In this document: piece after piece, positions 47,616 to 58,604 of the stretch | Layout of the letters: the number at the start of each line of letters is the position of its first letter | How positions within the stretch are numbered: position 1 is the first letter of the stretch | NCBI GenBank assembly: GCA_944990035.1 | Contig: CALYLX010000157.1 | Span: 620,001-684,000, forward strand | Direction of reading: 5' to 3' | Source of the DNA: Clitopilus passeckerianus | Lineage: Eukaryota > Basidiomycota > Agaricomycetes > Agaricales > Entolomataceae | DNA length: 64,000 nucleotides | Program-made: the position numbers and the translations under genes | The notes under the pieces: generated by a model | The model's input: only the letters and a program-made list of their open reading frames with translations | Database searches by the model: none | What the model was told of the DNA's origin: nothing

Positions 47616-50324
47616 ATGGGAAAAACATGGGCACGTACTGGAGAACAACAAAATTTTCTTGATGTCAAGATGACAACCTTCAAGTTGGCGTTTGGGCTTC
47701 AGGACCGACGCGCTTTTGTCAAGGATCTCCAAAATGAATGGTTTCGACGATGGCCAGAGCGATACGCCGTCTACGGGGAAGCCTTCGCCGAGTCTGCTCT
47801 CACAACAGAGCAGAAGCGGGAGGTTGCAAACGTGGTGAAGACGCGTAAAGAGGTAAGTTTTGTAAATTTGAACCATTAAGACGTGTCTAATCACGCGATC
47901 GACAGCAATTACGGACTTACGTTCGATGGCACGGTACCAGGCAGAGTGTTATGATTTTGCTTACATGTTTCTCCTTACATACCCCGGCCCGCTTACCTAT
48001 GCACGATTACTCACATATGCTGCGCATCACTGCGCATTTTTCATCTTTTTCCATGCTTACTCCGCATCTCTCACGATCGTGAGAGACTTATACCTTATCT
48101 GACTCTTTCTGACTCGCATTGAGTCATACTGACTCATGTACTTACTCATCATGCTGCGCATGACTCATTACTTACTCAGCATGCTGCGCATGTGCTATAT
48201 TTAGAACTACTAGATAGGTATATAAACCTGTACCATTTGGTCAAGGCTCCTCAGCTTGACCTAGGCAATCTACCTAACTGCTTAGTTCTCTACTTCGCCT
48301 TTAAGTCCCTTGCTTCGTCAATCTCACCAGGTCGTCAGTACAGCCGCAGCTGCTGACAAATCTCTGTCTTTGTTTATCAAAGACATCGAGCGTAAACAGT
48401 ATTACCTAAGTTGTTAGGCTTTGCCTTAACACAGAGGGCCATCCGCCGGAAAGCTCTGCAGAAACGTCTTTCAGCGTTCTTGAACACAAAACCAAGGAAG
48501 GTTCGCCGAAAGACACTGGCCGAAATTTATACCTCCATGTATTGGGACACGAAGATCAGCAGCCGCATCATGCAAGAGATGGATGCTACCAAACCGGAAC
48601 AGGCGGAAACCTTTAAGGAATATCATGCTCGGCGTATCTCGACCATGGTTCGCGTTTGTAATACGATGTGGAAGAAGGAGAGCCAGGAGGTCATCGACGC
48701 AGTGAAAGCGGAGAAAGCGAAGAAGAATAATGTTATTGAGCAAGCGAAGAAACAGGCTGACGATGGGGATGGAGAGGGGGACGGGGACGAGGAGCCGACA
48801 CTTGAGGGGCTCCAGGAGTATGTATAATGTGCATTCGTTCGCGCTGAACACTACTAACTGGCTCTTAGGGATATAGAGAGCATTGTCCCGCTTCTTCGCG
48901 TGGTTGGCAAAGAGATTCACGATCGTACGGGCTGGTTCATAAGCTTCTTCATGGGGGGATTGACAGCCGAGGGCGAATTCAAACTTTCTACGTGGGTTTC
49001 AGGCTACCAGACGAATTATTGCAGGACTAATGACCTATTTAGCATGCATTCCGGAACCACCAGTGCTGGAAATACCTGGGCCGAATCAACGCCGGGGTTT
49101 TTACAGCGGTTCGGACTGTCCTGGGCCTATTTCATACGGAACGCAATTAGTAAGTTCGCTCCTTTACAGCCTCGTAATCTCGATACTGAGTTCCCTGTGT
49201 TAGCTCCAAATATGCAGCGTGAGCGAATAGATTTTCACCTTCGGAAAAGCACTGGGGCATCATCTCCGACCCTTTTCACGCTGGAGCCCGAACCATTGCT
49301 GCCGCCTGTCGACATGTTGCTGATGGACGACGACGATCTCGAAGCCAAAGGGGATGATGCACCCCAAAGCGGGAAGAATGCGCCACGCGTATCCAAGCCC
49401 TCCAAAAAATCAGCGGGGGCGAAGACAACGTCATCCGTACCAGCAGCGCAGGTGCCGACTCCTGTTGCTACCTCAGCTGATGCAGATGAGACTGTCGGGC
49501 CGCAAGGACCGGTGAACTCTCAAGTCGAAGCAGCGCAAATCCCTTCGCCACCTCTGTCCCCTCCTGCGCATAACGCTACCACCTCCGCTCCAAGGACCCC
49601 TCTTGAAGATGTCGAACCCACTAACACCAGCCCTGGCCCCACGGCAAATCCGAGCGACAGCGCAAATACCCCAAATATGATATCATCATCCGTGCCTGGC
49701 ATCAATGGCAATCCCACGACTGCAACAGGCGATGGGAATTCCGATATTACTGCGACCGGCGTGCCAGTCGTGCAGAGTTTCCTCGACGACCTCATGGCTA
49801 TGGATGAACCCCAGGACAGTGCTTTCAACCTTGATGCTCTACTCTTCAAGAGGGTGGAGGACGGTGGTGCATCTGCTGTACCAATGCCCGAGGTGGAACC
49901 GATCGTCGAGAATGACATCGGAGCTCACTTGCCGCCGTTACCACCTTACCCTCACGACGAGGACGATGAGGGAGATGATCATCATCATGACGAACCTCCC
50001 GCCGATGTTATTCCGAAACCCGCCACAAAGCCCAAGGGAAGAGTACGCGCACGCCCGCTGAAGCCACGTCCGTCCCGAGTGGAGGGAGAGGGAGTGACAC
50101 GAAGGAGCCGGCAAGGGAAAAACACGACAGCAGCAGCAACTGCTCCGCCAACTACCCGCGTCCTTCAAGCTGTTGGAAATAGTGGCGGTGGGGAGGTGGC
50201 CGAGGGCGATGAACTTCCCAAAAAACGTAAGAGAGTTGCACGCCGGGCTGATGACTACGAGAGGCAGATAGAGGAATTGGAGTTCAAGGAGCGTGAGCAG
50301 CGGGCAAAGAGGAAGAAAGTGTAG
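47616..50324 (+). CDS. Large KDZ-associated protein of unknown function, split by a solo LTR
   Basis: Exon 1 is 47616-47852 (MGKTWARTGEQQNFLDVKMT, a Myb/SANT-like opening). Exon 2 runs from 47906 to about 48818 and exon 3 from 48869 to 50324. Exon 2 is interrupted by a solo LTR at 47947-48431; without it and one CAGAG copy, the frame ...GTRQRAIRRKALQ... is continuous. Exon 3 begins DIESIVPLLRVVGKEIHDRT and GWFISFFMGG, a pattern I associate with proteins common near basidiomycete transposons. A long Pro/Ser/Thr/Asp-rich disordered region follows, then a basic C terminus with nuclear-signal-like PKKRKRVARR and EQRAKRKKV. Function unknown; nuclear location inferred. Confidence 0.75.
47947..48431 (+). 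mobile_element. Solo LTR (485 bp) inside a KDZ cargo gene
   Basis: It starts TGTTATGATTTTGC and ends CCTTAACA, flanked by perfect 5-bp duplications CAGAG at 47942-47946 and 48432-48436. It contains short palindromic GCTGCGCA(T)C/ATGCTGCGCATG repeats and a TATATAAACC box. It differs in sequence from the Copia LTRs in this window, so it is another LTR family. Orientation is uncertain because both ends are TG..CA; the TATA box favours plus. Confidence 0.9.
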
Positions 50325-51515
50325 GAGGTTGTCGTATTCATGAATAACAATATTTATTTCCTTTATCAATCTCTTCCTGGTAATGGTGCTTAATGGGTGC
50401 GAGAGTATGTAAAGGATGTGAAAGGCAAAACGACGTCGAGGAAGGAAGGGTAAAAGCGGAGGAGGCGCCCAAAGCATGTTCAGAGCAGCGAAAGCGAACC
50501 AGAAAGCGACAACAAAAAGAATCAGGAACGAAGGGGAAGAATATGCAAGTGGCGCAGACGTTGAAATCGCAATCTACGAGAATGGATCAGACTGGATAAA
50601 AGAAGACCCAGGGGAGGCCACGAACTTTCGGGTGCGCGTGATTATGTCCCGTTGCCAGTCTACGAGCTCTATTGATGGGGGCGACGCAGCCGAAACCGAA
50701 GGGGAAGTATACTAGAGGATACACTGGGAAAATTGAGTGGAAATTTTGGAGGGATGCGAGTGGAAAACATACCATTATGCCGTAGTTACAGTACCGATAA
50801 ATCCATGAGAAAACACCGAAGACCACGCAGCCAATGCCTATGAGAGTCAAAAATGCTGCCGTGTCGTCAGTCAATTATTACAGAGATAATAAAGGGAAGA
50901 ACCGCACCAAAAGCCGCTAGGGACCAAATAACACCGGCTTAGTTGAGGGAACCATTGAAGTCGCTATTGAGAGAAACGTCGTAAGCCCCGCAAGTATCGG
51001 CGAGTATTCTCGTCAAGAGAGTACATCGTAAACAAGAAAAAACCGCCAGTGGCGGAGGGCAATCGGCAGGGTGGGGGGCAGGAGGAAAGCCGACCTGGCA
51101 ACGTGCACTATATATATGCTAGGCATCATTATGTAATGTTGACTGATGCGAAGCATGCCAAACAACGCCGTTTGATAACAAAGTCGAAAACAAAGCCCCA
51201 GCGACGGTAGGCGAGCACTGGCAATGTCGAGGCGCCTGCAATGAGCACGGTATGCCCATTTGATTATGCGCTGCCTAGCAGACGTTGCTGCACTATATGG
51301 GTAAACCAGCGTCGGGCATGGGCCATCAAATGCCATCAGGCAACGGATTCCATCAAGGAGTTACCGTTTTAGGCCAGTGAGGAAAGTGGTGCACCACTTT
51401 CCAGTGGGGATTCGCCACAAATGATGCACCACCCTCCTAGTGGCCATTCCCACTGAAATGGTGCACCATTCTGCCGTCTGTGTCTGTCAATACCACTCCA
51501 TTGTCACTTTTAGCC
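50325..51515. other. Right non-coding end of KDZ element
   Basis: No recognised gene; an 80-codon ORF at 50476-50715 has no clear family. The last ~130 bp hold the subterminal repeats. Confidence 0.45.
51385..51475. repeat. Right subterminal repeats of the KDZ element (inverted)
   Basis: The motifs gtggtgcaccactttcc, ccacaaatgatgcaccac and aaatggtgcaccattctgcc are the inverted counterparts of the left-end words. Confidence 0.7.
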
Positions 51516-53167
51516 CATTGCAGCTATCTGAAATAGCACCTCTGAATAGTAGCCGGGCACTCTAACGTGTCCACCTACACACCTCCAAAATATTTGCGCC
51601 TCCTCTGGCGAATCTGGATGCGACCCGATGAAACTGAACGTTTTAATACCGATGTTGGAGCATGGTTAAAGTGGCTCGAGTCGCTGGTTCGGCAGACGAT
51701 CGTCCCCAACGCATATTCGGCAACCGCACAAACCAAGGACATGATGGGCGCGGCGCGCATTATAAAATGGCTTCGTACAGCAAACATGGATGAGTGGGCC
51801 ATGCCAGAAGAGTTGGTCGCTTATTTGTCAAATTCAATATTTCAGTCGGGATGGACGTACGAGGGTCGTGAGATGCACTCAGACGAGATGCTCGCAATGC
51901 GCGTACCGACTTACCAGGAGTGGAAGGTGGCCGAAGAAACGATCAAGCTGGCAACACCCTACCTGTCCGGCCCTAAAACAGAGACCAAATTTGACTACCG
52001 CTCTGTCATAGCTGCCATTCTTTGCTGGGTACCCACCAATGGAAGAAGCGCAACGAGCCTATTCCCTGATTTTTTCACTTTCGGCATTCTCATAGTCCAA
52101 TTTGATGATGAATACTTCTACGAATGGACAGAACCTCCTATGGTGCAGACAGGTTCATCCCTTGCTCTAAAGCGCCGCATTCTCAGACGGCAACCCAGCT
52201 GTTGTGGGGGAATCGTCCTAGAAATGGGTTCAATGAAGACCTTTTGGACTTGTATGTCACCTCGGCTGCATTGCTAGGTGTTGAACTCAGCGACGAAACA
52301 ATATTCAAATGTAACCCTGACTGCAGCAAAACCTCTCGCGAGAATGCGAGAAGCACATTTGAAGCATGCGTCAATCTACACAGCTGGTTTGAAGAAAGGG
52401 ACGAGGTCGTCGGTGAACTCCTTGATGATATGGTGAGTCCTCGATCGATCCATCGAACCTATTACTGACAAGACATAGATGGCCGTAGCAGAGAAAGCTG
52501 GCTTCACTCGTGATGCGCTTTTAAGGAAGATAACTAAGCATGGCCCAGAGAAGGTGAATGGGTCCCGTTCGGTAGTGGTTACAAGAACTTACCTTGGTGC
52601 TTTTAGCTTGACGCTGAAACTCAGACGGACTACCCGGTGGGAATGCCGGCAAAGCAGTCGGGAAAAGACCTGTATTCCTTCCAGCAACCCAGGAACCAGA
52701 TGCGAATCAGCAAATCCTCGCAAGTTGAGGCCATCAAGAAGCACATCATCGACCCCTTGACGGAGCTCGAGTCGACCACCAGGCAAATACCAGCCCTCGT
52801 CCCACGAAAAAACCAGCAATCCAGCCTGCCGTGGAAGACTCTTACGCAGATCCTTGGCGAACGAGGATATGAGCTCGAGAATTGGCCCTCCGAGTTCCCG
52901 CTACCTGGCAGCGGAAGCGAGATATGCGATGATAACAAAGGCGTTCATGGGCTGAACGCGAAGCATCTCCGACTCCTGTATGAGGCTACACAGGACGACG
53001 AGCGGCCACTTCGATTTCACAAGGTTCGAGATATGATTTGTGCCAATGCTGTCTTGGAGGAAACAGCAAGGCGTCGGATGGGTTCTAGGGTCAGAGCGAG
53101 GGAGGAGATGTCGGGCGAAGACATGCCCCTGGCAGGGCCAAGCAAGCGGAGGAGGGTTGAAACTTGA

Positions 53168-54260
53168 CGTTGAAGGTCACGGGTTGGGTTCCTAAGATTT
53201 TGGCAGGGGACCTAGTGGACCGCAGGATTCTCGCGACGTTTGTTAGTGTTCCCATATTTGCTGAGATGGGATCATATCATCGTATGACATGGTTTTCATT
53301 GGATAGGCATTTGTACTAGTACAATCGAGATTGTTTATTTAAGCTGCCTAATTTTGTGTTTAGTCTGCAGGTCGGGACTGATAGAACGGCATGAACGAAC
53401 CTAGACTTATCGTGAAAACTACCCGCCCCTCTAGAACTGCCTCGCCAAAGGGCTTCCCAAAACACGGCCAAATCTTCCACGCCATTAAGGAATGCATTCA
53501 GGTCGTTTGGAAGAGTGGCGACAACCAAGGGGTATCCGGGGTATAATTCCTGTATAAGGTTAGAGAATGATCGAGGAGAAGATGCACCTGGGGGGTTGAT
53601 AGGCGTCATTGCGCTGAATGAATCGACTCCAGGCCAAAGGTGTGAAGGTTAAGGGCGATGGTCGTTGGACCAATAGTACTCAGTCGTTAGAAGGGATCTC
53701 TTGCTGACGGCTGAGAAGTGAGTAAACTTGACACCAGTAATGAAGGTAGTCAACTACAAGCACCGAACATTACCCAAAGATTGCTCTGTATTCGGTCTCC
53801 AGCACCTTGTTGCCTGCTTTCCGGCTTACTTCACGACGTCAACAGCGAGAGCACTCAGAGATGGATTCGGGAAAAGGTGGGACACGGAACCGGATGCTCT
53901 GATCCACCACTCTAGGCTGTTCAAGCGTTGCGATATGGAACGGAGGACGGCAGGTTGAACTCTTCATGGTCACTGCGTTGCCGATGCTTGTCTGGATGTT
54001 GTTCAAGTTGCAGAAATAACGAAGTAGGAGATTATCGACCTAAGTAGGAACTAGGGTACCTGACGAGACCAGAAGCATGAGTTCCTTCATGACGGTACGA
54101 TAATATTCGAAGAAAGAGTACAGATAAAGAACGAACTAAGAATATATGATCATTGGCATGGCCGCAAAAGAAAAATGCGAAAGCCAGCGTGACCCAACCC
54201 CATGTCACAGTGGCTTCGTTCCTTTGCTCCTTGTTACCACGATGCAATGCTTTCAATCTA
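53168..54260. other. Intergenic between L copy 2 and M copy 6
   Basis: No recognised gene. Short ORFs (for example 53316-53609 minus, 53728-53958 plus) have no family resemblance and no splice-supported extension. Confidence 0.45.
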
Positions 54261-54939
54261 TCATCGAGTGGATGCCTGAGGATACAGAACTATGGTACAT
54301 CCAGCTACCTGAAGCAGGCCAGGAGCTAGCGTCAAGACAAGCAGAGCACTAGCGACACCCTTCGACTCATAAGCCCAAAAGAGTTCAGCACAAAGAACCG
54401 CGTGAACGATGATACATGGAAGAAGGTTGACAGCCGTGAAGAGCATTGGGCCAAGTGCTTCAACGTAGGCCTATTATCGCTCCAAAGGATGAGTGGGTGT
54501 ACAAATGAGGGGCAGCTGTCATACCTTGAAAGTTTCTGTACTGATATGGTCGTATGTCGACGCGAGATTGCAAGAGAAGAGAACGAGGATGACCGCGTTT
54601 GCAGCAGCCATCATTCGGCCTTGTTGGACATAAAACCTGGCAAAAGTAACACCAATTTTAGCTAGAATTCCGATGTGCAGTACGAGGCTTACGCAAGGAT
54701 TGCACAAAGCTGACAAGCAAAATGTGAGATGGAGCTGCACATATATGAGACGAAGAACGACCCACGATTGCCAGTGCCATTCGACGTTGGTCCGAAAAGC
54801 GTTTTACCAGAGGTTTGGCGTATGCGATGTCGCTCTTAGCACGAATGACCTCGCCGAAAATGGTGTGTGAGATCAGCTCTCGAGCAAGGGTGATGAAAAG
54901 CCACATGTGAAGTTGAGTATAGGCAGATGAGAATCGCAA
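54261..54939 (-). CDS. Family M small membrane protein, copy 6
   Basis: Exons in transcription order are 54939-54766 (174 nt), 54709-54693 (17 nt), 54636-54525 (112 nt) and 54470-54261 (210 nt), giving ~170 residues. Landmarks: MWLFITLARELISHTIFGEV and KPLVKRFSDQRRMALAI (exon 1), LCAILA, FYVQQGRMMAAANAVILVLF (exon 3), LGPMLFTAVNLLP and WAYESKGVASALLVLTLAPG (exon 4). It is closest to copy 5 and is likewise head-to-head with an L gene. A multi-pass membrane protein is inferred; function unknown. Confidence 0.85.
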
Positions 54940-55678
54940 GAGTTCGGAGGGGACTGGGACTGCGAGATGGGTTGAACTTGAGGATAGGTAGAGGTTATAT
55001 AGGGATCATGGCCGCTTGGATCTGTAAGGCAGGGTTGTCCTCCTCCTTCTCCTCCTCCTCCTCTCCTTTGAAGTTTCCCGAGGTTGCGACACCATGAAGG
55101 ACGACATCACCTATTGATACACATGCCTCTCACCAATGTGTTCTTCCATTCAGAATTAAGGGTCCTCCTCCTCCTCTTTTCTACTATCGAGCCCTGTGTT
55201 ACTTGATTGTCATAACCTCCATTCGTACACCACCGAGATGGATAAGTGTAAGCAGGGTGCTCCTCCTCCTCCAGCTAGGTGATTTCGTCAAAAAATTCAT
55301 CCGATCGGGCGGTGTTATGCGTTTATCGCATGACACCTGACCAGCGCACCGGTTCAAAAGAACAAAAGAACACGGGGTGAGCACATGTACCGATACTCAT
55401 TCCTTTCTTGGAGGAGGAGGAGGACCCTATTATAACGACAATAAACCGTTGCCACCGGTCCAAGCTTCAAGGCGATGCACCTCCATATGTGGCACTTCAC
55501 AGCCTCATCGAGCTGCTCACTTATTTTCCAGGTTTCCCGTCTTATTATGTTTTCACGACTGGGCTTCATGATGGGGACCCGCTAGGCCATTCTTTCCTTC
55601 CACCATCAGCCATCTGTGAGTAGTTCAGGCTGGTATCAAGGGCCAAAGATTAAACCTGGACCCTAGTAGACCGAGCGA
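54940..55678. promoter_or_regulatory. Bidirectional promoter region, M copy 6 / L copy 3
   Basis: CTC/GAG triplet strings lie at about 55038-55066, 55160-55178 (gggtcctcctcctcctc), 55255-55276 (gggtgctcctcctcctcc) and 55408-55428 (ggaggaggaggaggaccc). The region at 32818-33559 has the same words. This suggests a conserved shared control region; no known factor site is claimed. A ctagtag just before the L start suggests the end of a 5' UTR intron. Confidence 0.5.
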
Positions 55679-58372
55679 ATGAACTTGTACAAGTCATTCG
55701 GCTCCGTTGATTCCCGTTGGGTGCAGCCTGCGAACACCTCCCAGCCAGCAATCTACAATCCTCCCCAGGCTCCTCTTCCACCACAAGGTGTCCTCACGGA
55801 AGTGCCTCACCCAGCCGAACTCACGACAGAGGGATCCAGGGACGCCTTCTTCGATTCACTTTCTAAAGACGACAAAACCCTCTTCGAACACTACGATCGC
55901 TTCCTTGGAGGAGAAATTGATCAAGAACAGTTTCGATCTCGCGGCGGCGAACGGCTGCTGTTTATCTGGGACTGGATCCTCCATCTATGTTTCAACAATC
56001 GCTCGCTGGCTATCAAAGCCTGGTACGAGATTCTGGAGAAGGAAAATATTTGGCTGTGGGATGATGATGACGAGTGTCAGTGCCCAAGGAGATTGGGAAA
56101 TATATGGGCCTTGCGCTCAAACGAGGACGACTACTGGAATGACCCGGATCAATTCTGTGACCCCCCGAAGCAAGCTATTCAAAGTGCCATGGAAGTACTT
56201 CGAAATCGCCTCCGAAGCAAATGGCAGTCCTCTCGGCCCAGTCAGCTCGAAGGCTTGCTACAGCCAGGATTCATACATTCGCCCTGGCTAAAGTCCTTAC
56301 TAAAGAGCCACAAACCGCAGTTGAGATATTTCGCCACTATCTGGATTATAGCAACATCCAATACTATTCGGGCCATTGATGCAAGCCGTGGGATTAGCGG
56401 TCGTACCGTTCGCTCACTTTTCAGTGAGATGAACTCCTTTGGATTGGACTCCAGCCTCGACCCGGCCTTCCACCCCAGCTGGCGGAACCACATCAAGGCC
56501 CTTGAGGATTTGGGTCATACAGCTGCATGTGATAGCACCGACGAATTCCAGCTTGGCTTCCTCTTCGAGCTTCTTGATATCGTGAATCCTCAGTACCGCG
56601 CACACCGAGCAATTGAGGATTACGGTTGCAAAAAATGCAAAGAATCCGGGTATGTGCAAAAATGCTCTGTTCGAATGATCCGATTTGCTAAACGCCCATT
56701 GACTGCTGGTCCGCTGCTGCTATCTGAGATCACACCTCCGAATCACCTGCGTGCCCTCTTTGAAATATCCACCTACAGACCACCGAAATATTTGCGCTTT
56801 CTTTGGCGGATCTGGATGCGATGCTTTGACGGTATACCATGCCGTACCGATGTCGGAGAGTGGTTAGATTGGCTTGCGTCTCTGGCTCGGTAGACAATTA
56901 TTGCAAGAAGCACGTATCCAACAAGTACACAAAACAAGGGCAGGAGCGCAGCCCGCGTCATAGCCTACCTTCGTACGGCACGAATGGATGAATGGGTCAT
57001 TCCTCCGCACTTGTTTACTTGCTTGGAGGATTCGATATTTGGCTCAGAATGGACATACGGCGGACGTTGGGAGCACCGAGATGAGGTGCTCGCAATGCGA
57101 GTGCCGACGCAACATGAGTGGAAGATGGCCGAAGAAACGATTGAACTGGCGACACCATACCTTTTGGATCCGAAAACGGAGAGCGTATTGGATTACCGCG
57201 CCGTTATAGGAGTAATTCTTTGCTGGATGGATGGATGGAGTGTAGCAAGTCCGTTCCCAGATACCAACAGGTTCACGCACCTTCTATGGTGTTTTGATAC
57301 AGACTTCGACTGGCCGCCTACTCCTGCTCTACTAACGGATTCAATCCTCTCGCTAAAGCGCCGAATTCTTGACAAAAAACCAAGCTGTTGTGACGGAATC
57401 AAAGCAAATAAGCTTGAAGAAGCCGGTTTGGACTTGTATCTCGCCTCAGCGACATTGATAGACGTGACCTTCAGTGACGAAACAATATCCAAATGTAATG
57501 ACAGATGCCACAAAACCTCTCGGGAGAAGGTGAGAGTCGAATTCGAGGCTTGTGTTAGTCGACATTGGGGCACGAGTGGAAGGGACGAGGTCGTCGGCGA
57601 ACTGCTCGATGACATGGTGAGATTTCCTTCATTCAATTGGGCCTTCACTAACCAGACCCAGATTCGTATTGCGGTGAAACGTGGTGTCAATCGTGATGCG
57701 CTCCTGAGGAGGATCAACCGACATGGTCCAGAAAAGGTGAATTCGTTCCGTTCGATGGTGGTTGCAGGAGCTCACCGAGATGCCTTTAGATTCACGCCGA
57801 AACTCAAACTGACCACCCCTTGGGAACCTCCAGCAATGAAGTCGGGGAAAGACGGAGGCCCGCAACCTGGAAATCAGAAGCGAATCAGTAAATCCTCGCA
57901 AGTTGAGGTCATCAGGGCGCATGTCGTCAAGCTTTTGACGGAGCTCGAACTGGCAACCAAGCAAATCCCAGCCTTGGTCCCACGAAAGAATCAACTATCC
58001 AGCCTACCATGGAAGACCCTGACCCAAATACTCGCCGAACGAGGATACGAGCTCGAGAATTGGCCCTCCGAGGTTCCACTGCCTGGTAGCGGAAGCCCAC
58101 TCTGCGATGATAACAAGGGCGTTCATGGGCTGAACGCAAGACATCTCCGCCTCTTGTACGATGCTACACAGCACAACGAGCAGCCACTTCGATTCCGGAA
58201 AGTCCATGATATGGTCCCTGATCATGTTCTCTTGGGCGGAGCAGCGATGGCTCAGACGGGTTCCAGAATTAGGGGGAGAGAGGAAAGGGAGGATGACGAT
58301 ATGCCTGGGCCAAGCAAGCGAAGGAGGGTGGAAGAGGGCAATCAAGGATCGGGTTCCTTGCTTTTTTATTAG
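55679..58372 (+). pseudogene. Family L large protein, copy 3, best-preserved, one internal stop
   Basis: One frame runs from ATG 55679 (MNLYKSFGSVDSRWVQPANT) to the stop at 58372, about 885 codons after removing a 39-nt intron at 57617-57655, which is itself open. The only break is TAG at 56891-56893, where copy 2 has CAG. Segments in order: acidic LSKDDKTLFEHYDRFLGGEI; LLFIWDWILHLCFNN; AIKAWYEILEKENIWLWDDD; HTH-like IRAIDASRGISGRTVRSLFS; CKKCKESGYV; STYRPPKYLRFLWRIWM; SLPWKTLTQILAERGYELEN; WPSEVPLPGSG; GVHGLNARHLRLLYDAT; and a basic end, GPSKRRRVE. No known domain was recognised. DNA binding is only suggested by the HTH-like and basic parts. It is divergent from M copy 6 and convergent with the carrier gene. 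Confidence 0.8.
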
Positions 58373-58604
58373 CTTATGAAAGGCCGATGCAGTGAGCGAC
58401 TGCACTGAAGGATGGTTTCAACGGTCAATATGATTTAGCGCTTCAATGAGATCGTATGGTACACTTCGTTGTTAGGATTGAACATGTCTGTACTAGTACA
58501 GCAGGACTATATATATATTCGTGTTAGGATCAAGACAGAAGGACAACCAGGAGTGGAAACATATTTAAACGCATGCTCTAGGTTCAAGGTAGGAGTTCGG
58601 TGTG

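Larger units (their letters stand above)
36073..51515. mobile_element. Large KDZ-type DNA transposon (~15.4 kb) with cargo
   Basis: The limits come from the break in L copy 2. Left end: ggacactaaagtgatgcatcacc. Reverse complement of the right end: gggctaaaagtgacaatggag. Both ends carry several copies of a GTGCA(C/T)CATTTGTGG-like word in inverted orientation. Flanks give ccata on the left and ccatt on the right, a possible decayed target duplication. Contents: KDZ transposase and TET/JBP-like gene (both minus), a basic protein (plus), an RNase H1 N-terminal-domain protein (minus) and a large associated protein (plus). KDZ transposons with TET/JBP partners are known from basidiomycetes. Two later solo LTRs lie inside. 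Exact termini are inference. Confidence 0.8.
33560..53167 (+). pseudogene. Family L copy 2, split by two insertions
   Basis: Three gene pieces join end to end when aligned with L copies 1 and 3. Piece A (33560 to about 34503) starts at MHDPFPSTE and has LSKDDKCLFENYSLFLRG and LLFIWKWVLHLCF. It contains a TGA at 34085-34087 where copy 3 has CGA. Piece B (about 35993-36072) encodes CAKCKELGYVERFD. Piece C (about 51516-53167) has STYTPPKYLRLLWRIWM, an intron at 52433-52478, and the SLPWKTLTQILGERG / ENWPSEFPLPGSG / GLNAKHLRLLYEAT block with a basic end. A frame change sits in the linker near 52640. The ~1.5 kb element and the 15.4 kb KDZ element occupy the gaps. Not functional. Confidence 0.85.

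Noticed and set aside
36073..51515. Starship-type giant element
   Set aside because: Starships have a tyrosine recombinase captain at one end and occur in Pezizomycotina; here the recombinase is a KDZ transposase in the interior and the ends are inverted repeats.
56984..58372. A separate gene starting at Met 56984
   Set aside because: It is in the same frame as the upstream ORF and continues L copy 3 after the TAG; the Met is internal in copies 1 and 2.
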